DNA of 64,000 nucleotides from Streptomyces sp. NBC_00568 (GTDB taxonomy: Bacteria > Actinomycetota > Actinomycetes > Streptomycetales > Streptomycetaceae), in the NCBI RefSeq assembly GCF_026341855.1, contig NZ_JAPENW010000001.1:1736001-1800000 (forward strand), given 5' to 3'. Of the stretch, positions 8,601 through 16,978 are shown one piece after another (the first letter of the stretch is position 1; each line of letters begins with the position of its first letter). Both the position numbers and the translations under genes were made by a program. Under the pieces are notes generated by a model. That model searched no databases, was not told where the DNA came from, and was given only the letters and a program-made list of their open reading frames with translations.

Positions 8601-9232
8601 ACCTTGCGCAGGTCCGCGTTGGTGAGTTTGGCGCTCTCCAGGGTGCGGAGCAGTTCGGCGTCGTAGGCGCGCAGGTCCTCTGCCCGTACGAGGTGTTCGG
8701 AGAGCTCGGAGTCGAGTGTCAGGAGGTCGCCGACCAGGTCCGGGAAGGAGCGGGTCAGCGCCGGATACGGGCCCGGGGCCTCACGCAGCACCCGGGCGGC
8801 GAGCTGGTAGCGGGTGGCGTCGGCGAGCAGCCGGGAGGTCGGTTCGAGCCCGATGCGCAGGCCGTGGTCGGTGAGCAGGCGGCCCGCGAAGGCGTGGTAC
8901 GTGGAGATGACCGGTTCGCCCGGCGGGTTGTCGGGGTCGATGACGTCCGGGTCAGTGACGCCCGCCTTGACCAGCGCCTTGCGGACGCGCTCGGCGAGTT
9001 CGCCCGCCGCCTTGTTGGTGAACGTCAGGCCGAGGACCTGCTCGGGGGCGACCTGTCCGGTGCCGACCAGCCACACCACGCGTGCCGCCATCACCGTGGT
9101 CTTGCCCGAACCGGCTCCGGCCACGATCACCTGCGGGGCGGGCGGTGCGGTGATGCACTCCGTCTGCTCCGGGGTGAACGGGATACCGAGGAGCTCCTTG
9201 AGCTGCTCGGGGTCGGAGATACGGGCGGGCAT
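5612..9232 (-). CDS. adnB: AdnB-type helicase-nuclease subunit
   Basis: A UvrD-like motor fused to a RecB-family nuclease, 1206 aa, predicted partner of AdnA in end resection of double-strand breaks. The N-terminal motor has Walker A GAGSGKT (39-45), motif II LLDEYQDT and YVTFTRPRS near the motor end. A strongly acidic, Asp/Glu/Pro-rich linker (about 860-950) precedes the nuclease, which shows H in RFHAWVESRF, D in GRIDAVYR and the D-x-K of VDWKT. It lacks the cysteine cluster seen in AdnA, as expected for AdnB. ATG 9232 excludes a 14-residue unconserved extension. The order adnA-adnB followed by nudC and uvrD2 matches the mycobacterial locus as I recall it. Confidence 0.9.
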   Translation of the reverse strand: MPARISDPEQLKELLGIPFTPEQTECITAPPAPQVIVAGAGSGKTTVMAARVVWLVGTGQVAPEQVLGLTFTNKAAGELAERVRKALVKAGVTDPDVIDPDNPPGEPVISTYHAFAGRLLTDHGLRIGLEPTSRLLADATRYQLAARVLREAPGPYPALTRSFPDLVGDLLTLDSELSEHLVRAEDLRAYDAELLRTLESAKLTNADLRKVPEAAAARRELAELVGRYRAAKRERDLLDFGDQIALSATLARTRPEVGEILRDEFRVVLLDEYQDTSVAQRVLLAGLFGGGTGHPVTAVGDPCQAIYGWRGASVANLDDFPEHFARPDGRPATRQSLSENRRSGGRLLDLANGLAEPLRAMHAGVEALRPAPGAERDGLVRCALLRTHAEEIDWLADSIAHLVRTGKAPAEIAVLCRTATDFAEIQGALVARDIPVEVVGLSGLLHLPEVADLVAVCEVLQDPGANASLVRLLTGPRWRIGPRDLALLGRRARLLVSHARVGSDDDPDRRLAAAVEGVDPAEVISLADALDTFLETPIEAAGDDDGLPFSPDARVRFARLAAELRDLRRSLADPLMDVLHRVLAVTGLEVELSASPHALAARRRETLSNFLDVAASFASGDGEASLLAFLGFLRTAAQYEKGLDNALPGGENTVKVLTAHKSKGLEWDVVAVPGLVNGTFPSSQGREKWTAQGKVLPHELRGDADTLPDIDAWDARGVKAFHEAMKEHQHTEELRLGYVTFTRPRSLLLGSGHWWGPSQKRSRGPSAFLHALYDHCAAGHGEIEVWADEPAEDEENPALHEAAADHAWPLPLDDTSLARRRAAAETVLAHLERVASHDEVHPGAGSRRPAAHDPAAYDDPEWPPPPEDDVPPYDEDDLPEDDFSEGDYPEDAFPEGDFAETALAGGDDSDSDWDSWTTDRPGDRPADRRSGRPTVPHQAQGPAPADRPHPRETGSGRLTPEEARTLASWDRDLDALTGELLRARASVTDVPLPASLTASQLLRLADDPDGFAQELARPMPRPPQPAARRGTRFHAWVESRFEELRLPMLEPEELPGGEAEIADERDLEALKDAFERSPYAHRTPYRVEAPFQLAIAGRVVRGRIDAVYRKDDGDGTTYEIVDWKTSHTRTADPLQLALYRLAWAEQQGVPLESVTAAFLYVRGGEVVRPDGLPDRAALERLLTEDPAGPRDGAPGEPPDERVSVGG

Positions 9233-9433
9233 GTCGCAGAGGCTAGCGGCGCCCGCTGACAGCGGTGGCCACATCGGCGTCCGGGGCGGAAGAACCGCTG
9301 GTCAGCACGGGTGGTGCCGTACGTCACGTCGGGTGACGTCACGCCCTCCGGCCCGCCCGGACCGGCGGCCCGGCGAACGGCACCGGCACGGGCCCCGGAG
9401 ACCGGCCCCGCCCGGTACCCGCTCCGGGACCTG

Positions 9434-12400
9434 TCACTCGACTACCTGCCGTCCTTCCGGCCGGGCACTGCAGGACGCCTGGAACGAGCAGTGCGTGCAG
9501 TGCTGTCCCGTCGTCGGCGAGAAGCGTTCGTCGAGGACCTTGCCGGCGGCGTTCGCCAGGAGATCGCCGACCCACTCGCCCTCCAGCGGCTCCTGCGCCT
9601 GCACCTTGGGGAGGGTCTCGCCGCCGTTCTTCTTGGCGGCTCCCTGGCGGAGCTGGACGAGTTCGGCGCCGCCAGGTTCGGGGCGTACGCCGTCGAAGAC
9701 GTCGTCGACCGCGCCTTCCCCGACGGCGAGCTGATAGACGGCGAGCTGCGGGTGGTGGGTCACCTCGGCGGCGCTCGGCGCCTGTTTGCCGGTCTTGAAG
9801 TCGACCACGTAGGCGCGGCCCTCGGAGTCCGCCTCGACACGGTCCATGGAGCCGCGGATGCGCACTTCGTAGGAGCCCGCTTCGAGGGTCACGTCGAAGT
9901 CGTGCTCGCTGGCCACCGGCGTACGGCCGGTGCGGTCCATCACGTGCCACTTCAGGAAGCGTTCGAGCGCCACGCGCGCGTGCTCCTTCTCCTGCGCGGA
10001 CTTCCAGGGTGCGTCGAAGGCGAGCGCGTTCCACACGGAGTCGAGGCGCTCCATGAGGACGGCGAGGTCGGCGGGAGTACGTCCGGACGCGACCTCGTCG
10101 GCGAGGACGTGCACCACGTTGCCGAAGCCCTGGGCGGCTGTCGCGGGCGCGTCGGCCTTCACCTCCCGCCCGAGGAACCACTGCAGGGCACAGGTGTTGG
10201 CGAGTTGGTCGAGAGCGCTTCCGGAGAGCACGACGGGCTGGTCGCGGTCGCGCAGCGGGATCTTGCTCTCCGTCGGTTCGTACATGCCCCACCAGCGGTA
10301 GGGGTGCGCGGAGGGGACCAGCGGGCGGCCGTCCTCGTCGGCGAGCGCGGCGAGCCGGGCGAGGCGGACCGCCGCGGCCTGCCTGAGGCTCTCCGAGACG
10401 CGCGGGTCGACCGTGGTGGCGCGCAGCTCGGCGACCAGGGCGGCGACGGACAGGGGGCGGCGCGGCCGGCCGGTCACGTCCTTGGGTTCGACGCCGAGTT
10501 CGGTGAGGAAGCGGGAGGGCTGGTCGCCGTCGTCGGCGGGCGCCTTCACGGCGGTCACGACGAGGCGTTCACGCGCGCGCGTGGCGGCCACGTAGAACAG
10601 CCGGCGCTCTTCGGAAAGGAGGGCCCCGGGTGTGAGGGGCTCGGCCAGCCCGTCCCGCCCGATGCGGTCGGCCTCCAGCAGGGAACCGCGGCGGCGCAGG
10701 TCCGGCCACAGGCCCTCCTGGACGCCCGCCACGACGACGAGGCGCCACTCCAGGCCCTTGGAGCGGTGCGCCGTCATCAGGCGTACGGCATCGGGGCGGA
10801 CGGCCCTGCGGGTGAGCGTGTCCGCCGCGATGTCCTCGGCGTCGATCTGCTCCAGGAAGTTCAGGGCGCCACGGCCTCCCGTGCGCTCCTCCGCGCGCCC
10901 GGCGGTCGCGAACAGCGCGCACACGGCGTCGAGGTCCCGGTCGGCGTTGCGTCCGGCCGCGCCGCCGCGCCGGGCGGCCCGCTCCAGGCGCTGCGGCCAC
11001 GGTGTGCCCTCCCACAGGTCCCAGAGGGCCTCCTCGGCCGTCCCGCCGCCCGCGAGACGCTCACGCGCCTTGCGCAGCAGCGCGCCGAGGCGCTGGGCCC
11101 CCCGGGCGTACGCCGGATCGTGCGCGACGAGCCGCTCCGGCTCGGCCAGCGCGCGGGCGAGCAGGTCGTCGGACGGCGGCGGTACGAGGTTTCCGGCGGC
11201 GCGCTCCTCCTCGCGCAGCGCCCGTCCCAGGCGCCTCAGGTCGGCGGCGTCCATGCTCGCGAGCGGTGAGGCGAGGAGGGTGAGCGCGGTCTCGGTGTCG
11301 AGCCAGCACGCGTCGTGCGCGTCGGCGGTGCCCTCACGTGGGTCGCCGCCCTGCCGCAGGCCGACGCTTTCGGGGTCCTCGGTGGCGCCGACGCCCTCCG
11401 GCTCACCGGCACCGTCGGAGACCCCGATCACCCCGGAGACCCCGGAGACCCCGGAGACCGCGGTGACCCCGGTGACCCCGGTGGCCCCCAGCTCATCGAG
11501 AGCCTCGGGAACCTCGGCGGTCTCGGGAACTGCGGCGACTTCGGGAACTGCGGCAGCCTCCGGCGCATCCTCGCCCTCGGTGCCCTCGGTGCCCTCGGTG
11601 GCCTCAGTGGCCTCAGTGGCCTCGGAGACCTCGGAGCCCTCGGAGCCCTCGGAGACCTCCGGCGCATCAGCGTCGTCGGGCGCATCGGCACGCGTCTCGG
11701 CGGCGGCACCGGACATCCCGTCCGCGCCCGACTCGGCCCGGGCCACCGCCCGCAGCGCCGTCAGCAGCGGCGCGACCGCGGGTTCGTGCCGCAGGGGCAG
11801 GTCGTCGCCGTCGATGTCGAGGGGCACGCCCGCGGACGTGAGCGCCCGCCGGATCGTGGGGATCGTCCGGGAACCGGCGCGCACCAGGACGGCCATCTCG
11901 CCCCAGGGAACGCCGTCCTCCAGGTGGGCGCGGCGCAGGATGTCCGCGATGTTGGCGAGCTCCGTGCCGGACGTCGGGTACGTGTAGACCTCGGCGTGTC
12001 CCCCGTCCCGCACCGCGGACAGTTCGCGGTGGGCGCGCACCTTCTCCGCAGGCAGCCGGGTCAGCGGCATGCGCTGGGTGAGCAGGCGGGTGGCGGCCAG
12101 CAGGACGGCCCCCGAGCGGCGGGACGTTCCGAGGACCTCGACCGGAGCCGGACGGCCGTTCGCGCGCGGGAAGGCGTCGGGGAAGTCCAGGATGCCGTTC
12201 ACGTCGGCGCCCCGGAAGGTGTAGATCGACTGGTCGGGATCGCCGAAGGCGACGAGGGTGCGCCCGCCGCCGGCGAGGGCGCGCAGCAGCCGCACCTGCG
12301 CGGGGTCGGTGTCCTGGTACTCGTCCACGTAGACGGCGTCGTACTGCGCCGCGAGCCGCTCGGCGACCTCGGGGCGCCGGGCGAGGAGCACCGCGCGGTG

Positions 12401-13123
12401 GACCAGTTCCGCGTAGTCGAGGACTCCCTGCATGTCGAGGACGTCGAGGTACTCGGCGAGGAACGCGGCCGCCGCGCCCCAGTCCGGGCGGCCGATGCGC
12501 CGCGCGAAGGCCTCCAGGGCGTCGGGGCCGAGCCCGAGTTCCCGGCTGCGGGCGAGGACCGCGCGGACCTCGTCGGCGAAGCCGCGCGTGGTGAGGGAGG
12601 CGCGCAGTTCGTCCGGCCAGCGCACATGGGCGAGCCCCAGCCGCTCCAGGTCGGGCTGGCCCGCGAGCAGCCCGCGTACGGCCACGTCCTGCTCGGGGCC
12701 GGACAGCAGTCGCAGCGGCTCCACGAACAGGTCGCTGTCCTGGTGGGCGCGGACCAGTGCGTAGCAGAAGGAGTGGAACGTGGTGGCCTGAGGTGCCCGG
12801 GCGGCCCCTATGCGGAGCGCCATGCGGTCGCGCAGCTCGACGGCAGCCTTCCGGCTGAAGGTGAGCACCAGGATGCGTTCCGGGTCGCCGTCGCGTGCGA
12901 TCCGGGCGGCCACGGATTCGACGAGCGTGGTCGTCTTGCCCGTACCGGGCCCGGCGAGCACCAGCAGCGGACCGCTCCCGTGGTCAACCACCGCGCGCTG
13001 TCCTGCGTCAAGACGAGGGGGATCCACCCGGGCCGGCGGAGTGCGCACCAGCCGGTACGCGCCACGGGCCCCCTGACGCACCGGGGGGTGCGTCGGGCGT
13101 CTGGTGGAAGAAGTGGAGCTCAC
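9434..13123 (-). CDS. adnA: AdnA-type helicase-nuclease subunit with low-complexity insert
   Basis: The second motor-nuclease of the AdnAB complex, 1229 aa, longer than the roughly 1050 aa of mycobacterial AdnA. Walker A GPGTGKT is at 58-64, motif II YVDEYQDT lies in the middle of the motor, and YVAATRARERL closes it. The C-terminal RecB-like nuclease has D in RGSMDRV and VDFKTGK. One cysteine upstream (NTCALQWFL) plus HCTHCSFQASC near the end form a probable 4Fe-4S cluster, as in AddB and AdnA. The extra length is largely an insertion at about residues 455-605 made of Glu/Ser/Thr and Gly/Val triplet repeats. Start is the GTG at 13121-13123. It is 201 nt upstream of adnB. Confidence 0.9.
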   Translation of the reverse strand: MSSTSSTRRPTHPPVRQGARGAYRLVRTPPARVDPPRLDAGQRAVVDHGSGPLLVLAGPGTGKTTTLVESVAARIARDGDPERILVLTFSRKAAVELRDRMALRIGAARAPQATTFHSFCYALVRAHQDSDLFVEPLRLLSGPEQDVAVRGLLAGQPDLERLGLAHVRWPDELRASLTTRGFADEVRAVLARSRELGLGPDALEAFARRIGRPDWGAAAAFLAEYLDVLDMQGVLDYAELVHRAVLLARRPEVAERLAAQYDAVYVDEYQDTDPAQVRLLRALAGGGRTLVAFGDPDQSIYTFRGADVNGILDFPDAFPRANGRPAPVEVLGTSRRSGAVLLAATRLLTQRMPLTRLPAEKVRAHRELSAVRDGGHAEVYTYPTSGTELANIADILRRAHLEDGVPWGEMAVLVRAGSRTIPTIRRALTSAGVPLDIDGDDLPLRHEPAVAPLLTALRAVARAESGADGMSGAAAETRADAPDDADAPEVSEGSEGSEVSEATEATEATEGTEGTEGEDAPEAAAVPEVAAVPETAEVPEALDELGATGVTGVTAVSGVSGVSGVIGVSDGAGEPEGVGATEDPESVGLRQGGDPREGTADAHDACWLDTETALTLLASPLASMDAADLRRLGRALREEERAAGNLVPPPSDDLLARALAEPERLVAHDPAYARGAQRLGALLRKARERLAGGGTAEEALWDLWEGTPWPQRLERAARRGGAAGRNADRDLDAVCALFATAGRAEERTGGRGALNFLEQIDAEDIAADTLTRRAVRPDAVRLMTAHRSKGLEWRLVVVAGVQEGLWPDLRRRGSLLEADRIGRDGLAEPLTPGALLSEERRLFYVAATRARERLVVTAVKAPADDGDQPSRFLTELGVEPKDVTGRPRRPLSVAALVAELRATTVDPRVSESLRQAAAVRLARLAALADEDGRPLVPSAHPYRWWGMYEPTESKIPLRDRDQPVVLSGSALDQLANTCALQWFLGREVKADAPATAAQGFGNVVHVLADEVASGRTPADLAVLMERLDSVWNALAFDAPWKSAQEKEHARVALERFLKWHVMDRTGRTPVASEHDFDVTLEAGSYEVRIRGSMDRVEADSEGRAYVVDFKTGKQAPSAAEVTHHPQLAVYQLAVGEGAVDDVFDGVRPEPGGAELVQLRQGAAKKNGGETLPKVQAQEPLEGEWVGDLLANAAGKVLDERFSPTTGQHCTHCSFQASCSARPEGRQVVE
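11413..11660. repeat. triplet-rich tandem repeats inside adnA
   Basis: Short imperfect 6-12 bp repeats (forward strand GGAGACCCC, GGTGACCCC, CCTCGGTGC and similar) encode runs such as TEATEATEGTEGTEGE and GVTGVTAVSGVSGVSG in the AdnA reading frame (about residues 485-570). The frame stays open, so repeat copy number can vary without destroying the gene. Confidence 0.75.
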
Positions 13124-13371
13124 GTGGTTCGCCGGTCCTGGTGGTCGTACTGGTTGGCGGACTGCCGCGCGTGGAGGGCGGTGACCGCGGGGTGAGAGGG
13201 ACGCGCGCCGACGACGCTACGCCGGTACGGTTCGCGGAAGGAGGGCTTCCGGTTCTTCCCTCACGCCACGTGCGTCCCCCGCTTCACGAACGTACGGCAT
13301 GTCACGGATGTGCCTCGTTTCCCTCGTACGGGCTCCAGTTTCCCCTTCCGCCCCGTGAATGCCGGAAGCTG
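13124..13371. other. intergenic region upstream of adnA
   Basis: About 250 bp between adnA and the ATL gene. I see no gene with coding character, no clear promoter and no GAAC-N4-GTTC LexA-type site. Confidence 0.35.
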
Positions 13372-13737
13372 TCAGGTGTGACCTTCCGCGCGTTCGCCGC
13401 CGTCCCATCGCGCCCGTCTCATGTCGACGCGTGGCAGATGCCCCTCGGAGGCCCGGCTCGCCTCCCTCAGAGGCGTGCCCTCGGCGCGGTAGTGGGCCAG
13501 CGCGTCCAGCTCGTGGCCGGGGAGCAGCACACCGTCGGCGCGTATGACACGCCACCACGGAACCGCTCCTCCGTAGAGGGCCATCACCCTGCCCACCTGG
13601 CGCGGCCCGCCCTCTTCCAGCCATTCGGCGACGTCTCCGTACGTCATGACGCGCCCGGGCGGGATCAGCTCGGCGACCTCAAGGACCCGCTCCGCGTACT
13701 CCGGCAGGGCATCCGCCGGAAGGCTCTCCTCGCTCAT
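13372..13737 (-). CDS. alkyltransferase-like protein (ATL)
   Basis: A 121-aa protein of the MGMT DNA-binding domain family. It keeps the winged-helix and arginine-finger region (PPGRVMTYGDVAEWL) and the GRVMALYGG helix, but the methyl-accepting PCHRV motif reads PWWRV: the active-site cysteine is replaced by tryptophan. Such ATLs bind O6-alkylguanine and recruit nucleotide excision repair instead of repairing directly. ATG 13735-13737 is chosen; another in-frame ATG lies 9 nt upstream. In mycobacteria a related gene sits at the same place beside adnA, consistent with a DNA-repair neighbourhood. Confidence 0.88.
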   Translation of the reverse strand: MSEESLPADALPEYAERVLEVAELIPPGRVMTYGDVAEWLEEGGPRQVGRVMALYGGAVPWWRVIRADGVLLPGHELDALAHYRAEGTPLREASRASEGHLPRVDMRRARWDGGERAEGHT

Positions 13738-13922
13738 CCGCCCCATCCTGCCCCACCCCACCGACAACGTGACGCGGCGGCGACTGTGCGTATCCCCCGC
13801 CCCGGAGCGACGCCCGGGGCAGACTGCGCGCCCCGCATTTGCACCCTGATGCCCCCGTGTGTCGGTCGGGCATGCCACCATCGTGCGGGCGGTGACTGGT
13901 GATACGAGATCAAGAAGAGACT

Positions 13923-16766
13923 ATGAGGCAGCAGGGCGTGCACCCCGAAGACGCGGAGGGCACCTCCGCTGCCTCGTCACGCCCGGACACCGGCAGCGTC
14001 GACGAGAAGGACCCGGACGGCGGGACGAACGAGTCCGCCGCCGATCCGAACGAAACCGCTGCCGACGAGGGCGAGGGATCCCCTCCTAGGACCCACGAGA
14101 CAGCGTCTCGGGCGTACGGGGACGACAAGCGGCAGGTCAAGCGGGACGCCGACTGCGCCGACGAGGCGCACGCCGACGAGGTCGAAGGCGACGAACCGCT
14201 GCTCCCCGCGCGCGTGCACCGCCCGTCCGACCTGATGCGGCTCCTGGTCGGCGTTCTCGCGATCGTGGTGCTGCTCGCCATCGCCGCGTTCGCGCACGGC
14301 ACCACCTCGGGCCTCGAACAGGACATCAACAAGGGCACCGGGCAGGCACCCGATCTGCTGATCAAGATCGCGGGGCTGGCCTCGAGCATCGCGATCCTTC
14401 TCGTACCGGTTGCTTTCGCCATCGAGCGACTGATCAAGCGGGACGGACTGCGCATCGCCGACGGCGTCCTCGCCGCGGTCCTCGCGCACGGAGTGACACT
14501 CGCCACGGACCTCTGGGTCGCGAAGGGCGCCCCGGACTCCATCCAGGAGGCGCTCACCCAGCCGTCGCCGGGTGACATCCACGCCCTGACCGACCCGGTG
14601 CACGGCTATCTGGCACCGGTCATCGCCTACATGACGGCCGTCGGCATGTCCCGCAGACCGCGCTGGCGCGGGGTGCTCTGGGTCGTCCTGCTCCTCGACG
14701 CCTTCTCCATGCTGGTGACCGGCTACACGACCCCGTTCTCGATCATCCTGACGGTGCTGATCGGCTGGACCGTCGCCTACGGGACGCTGTACGCGGTCGG
14801 CTCACCGAACGTGCGGCCCACCGGACGGACGCTGATGGCGGGTCTTCGGCACGTCGGCTTCCACCCGGTCAGCGCGGCCCGCGAAGAGGCTCCGGAGACC
14901 GCGGAGAGCGGCGACCGGGGCCGACGCTACTTCGTCACCCTGGAGGACGGTCCACCGCTGGACGTCACGGTCGTCGACCGCGAACAGCAGGCACAGGGGT
15001 TCTTCTACCGCGTCTGGCGCCGTCTGACGCTGCGCGGCATCACCACCCGCCGCAGCCTCCAGTCACTGCGCCAGGCCCTGGAGCAGGAAGCCCTGCTCGC
15101 GTACGCGGCCATCGCGGCCGGCGCCAACGCGCCCAAGCTGATCGCGACCTCCGAGCTGGGCCCCGACGCAGTGATGCTCGTGTACGAGCACACCGGCGGC
15201 CGCACCCTCGACTCGCTGCCCGACGAGCTCATCACCGACGATCTGCTGCGCGACACCTGGCACCAGGTGCAGGCGCTCCAGTCCCGGCGCATCGCGCACC
15301 GCAGGCTCGCGGGCGACGCGATTCTGGTGGATCGTTCCGGCACGGTGATCCTCACCGACCTGCGCGGCGGCGAGATCGCGGCGGGCGATCTGCTGCTGCG
15401 CATGGACATCGCCCAGTTGCTGACCACCCTCGGGCTGCGCGTGGGCGCCGAGCGGGCGGTGGCGTCGGCGGTCGGCGTGCTCGGCCCGGACGCGGTCGCG
15501 GACTGTCTGCCCCTGCTCCAGCCGATCGCGTTGACGCGCTCCACGCGCGCGACGCTGCGCAAACTCGCCCGGGAGCGCTCGCAACGCGAACGCGACGCGG
15601 TGCTGGAGGCCTCGCATCAGGCCAAGCTCGCCCGCGCCGAGGAGGCGCGGGAAGCCGCGGCGCCCGCGCCGGAGAAGCCCGGCAAGAAGGCCGTACGCGC
15701 CGAGCAGCGAGCCGAGAAACGGGCGATCGACGACGCCCTGGAGGAAGCGCGCGAGGAGGATCTGCTCACCCAGATCCGCCACCAGGTGCTGCTGATCAGA
15801 CCGCAGGCCCCGGTCGAACCGGCCCGCCTGGAGCGCATCCGGCCGCGCACACTGATCAGTTTCATCGCCGGCGCCATCGGCGCGTACTTCCTGCTCACGC
15901 AGCTCACCCACACCCCGTTCGGCACGCTTTTCGACAACGCCGAATGGGGCTGGGTCGCCGCGGCGGTGCTGTTCTCGGCGTTGAGCTACTTCGCGGCGGC
16001 GATGAGCCTGCTGGGCTTCGTACCGGAGCGGGTGCCTTTCCTTCGGACCGTGGCCGCGCAGGTCGCCGGTTCGTTCGTGAAGATCGTGGCGCCCGCCGCG
16101 GTCGGCGGCGTCGCCCTCAACACACGCTTCCTGCAGCGTGCCGGTGTGCGGCCCGGACTCGCGGTGGCGAGCGTCGGCGCGTCGCAGCTGTTCGGGCTCG
16201 GCTGTCACATCCTGATGCTGCTCTCCTTCGGCTATCTGACCGGTACCGAGAAGACACCGTCCCTGTCGCCGTCCCGTACGGTCATCGCGGGTCTGCTGAC
16301 CGTCGCGGTACTCGTCCTCGTGGTGACGTCGGTGCCGCTGCTGCGCAAGTTCGTCTCCACGCGCGTGCGGTCGCTGTTCGCGGGCGTCGTACCGCGCATG
16401 CTCGACGTGCTGCAGCGGCCGCAGAAGCTCATCACCGGCATCGGCGGCATGCTGCTGCTGACGGCCTGCTTCGTGATGTGCCTCGACGCGTCGATCCGCG
16501 CGTTCGGCAACGAGGAGACGACCTCCCTCAGCCTCGCCAGTGTCGCCGTCGTCTTCCTCGCCGGCAACGCGCTGGGTTCGGCGGCGCCGACCCCCGGTGG
16601 TATCGGCGCGGTCGAGGCGACCCTCACCGTCGGCCTGATCGCCGTCGGGCTCCCGAAGGAGGTCGCGGCGCCCGCGGTGCTGCTGTACCGGCTGCTGACG
16701 CTGTGGATTCCGGTGCTGCCCGGATGGCTGTACTTCAACCATCTGACACGCAAGGGCGCGCTCTAG
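13923..16766 (+). CDS. LPG-synthase-like membrane protein with kinase-like domain
   Basis: A 947-aa protein with four parts. First is a hydrophilic N-terminal tail of about 100 residues. Next is a set of about six membrane segments starting near LLVGVLAIVVLLAIAAFA. A soluble middle domain resembles RIO/ABC1 or aminoglycoside-type kinases (IAHRRLAGDAILVDRSGTV, then ILTDLRGGEI where the DFG would be). A long charged helix leads to a C-terminal UPF0104/lysylphosphatidylglycerol-synthase membrane domain of about eight helices (GGVALNTRFLQRAG, GSAAPTPGGIGAVEA). The C-terminal domain is related to the flippase half of MprF. No aminoacyl-transferase domain is present, so lipid aminoacylation is not implied. 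Preferred start ATG 13923 has AAGAAGAGA just upstream. Substrate unknown. Confidence 0.85.
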   Translation: MRQQGVHPEDAEGTSAASSRPDTGSVDEKDPDGGTNESAADPNETAADEGEGSPPRTHETASRAYGDDKRQVKRDADCADEAHADEVEGDEPLLPARVHRPSDLMRLLVGVLAIVVLLAIAAFAHGTTSGLEQDINKGTGQAPDLLIKIAGLASSIAILLVPVAFAIERLIKRDGLRIADGVLAAVLAHGVTLATDLWVAKGAPDSIQEALTQPSPGDIHALTDPVHGYLAPVIAYMTAVGMSRRPRWRGVLWVVLLLDAFSMLVTGYTTPFSIILTVLIGWTVAYGTLYAVGSPNVRPTGRTLMAGLRHVGFHPVSAAREEAPETAESGDRGRRYFVTLEDGPPLDVTVVDREQQAQGFFYRVWRRLTLRGITTRRSLQSLRQALEQEALLAYAAIAAGANAPKLIATSELGPDAVMLVYEHTGGRTLDSLPDELITDDLLRDTWHQVQALQSRRIAHRRLAGDAILVDRSGTVILTDLRGGEIAAGDLLLRMDIAQLLTTLGLRVGAERAVASAVGVLGPDAVADCLPLLQPIALTRSTRATLRKLARERSQRERDAVLEASHQAKLARAEEAREAAAPAPEKPGKKAVRAEQRAEKRAIDDALEEAREEDLLTQIRHQVLLIRPQAPVEPARLERIRPRTLISFIAGAIGAYFLLTQLTHTPFGTLFDNAEWGWVAAAVLFSALSYFAAAMSLLGFVPERVPFLRTVAAQVAGSFVKIVAPAAVGGVALNTRFLQRAGVRPGLAVASVGASQLFGLGCHILMLLSFGYLTGTEKTPSLSPSRTVIAGLLTVAVLVLVVTSVPLLRKFVSTRVRSLFAGVVPRMLDVLQRPQKLITGIGGMLLLTACFVMCLDASIRAFGNEETTSLSLASVAVVFLAGNALGSAAPTPGGIGAVEATLTVGLIAVGLPKEVAAPAVLLYRLLTLWIPVLPGWLYFNHLTRKGAL

Positions 16767-16786
16767 CGGTCCGCGCGAGGACCGGC

Positions 16787-16843
16787 CGTCCGCGGCTCGG
16801 CCCACCGCGCGGGACCGCCTCGTCCGCGGCTCGGCCCACCGCG
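16787..16843. repeat. 23-bp direct repeat
   Basis: Two identical 23-nt copies (16787-16809 and 16821-16843), spaced with a 34-nt period, lie in the short gap between the LPG-synthase-like gene and the first lipoprotein hydrolase. Function unknown. Confidence 0.7.
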
Positions 16844-16978
16844 TGCCCACCCGGCCCAACGCCGACCGGACCGCCTCGTACCTGCCCCGTCCCACCGCGT
16901 ACGGGCCCCGCGGCGCGCCCTCACCCACACGGCTCGCGCCCCGAGCGCCCCACCCCGAGCGCCCGCAGGATGGGGAAC

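Noticed and set aside
5504..9259. 1251-codon plus-strand open frame opposite adnB
   Set aside because: Repetitive Gly/Val/Arg/Glu composition and antisense position to conserved motor and nuclease motifs mark it as a shadow.
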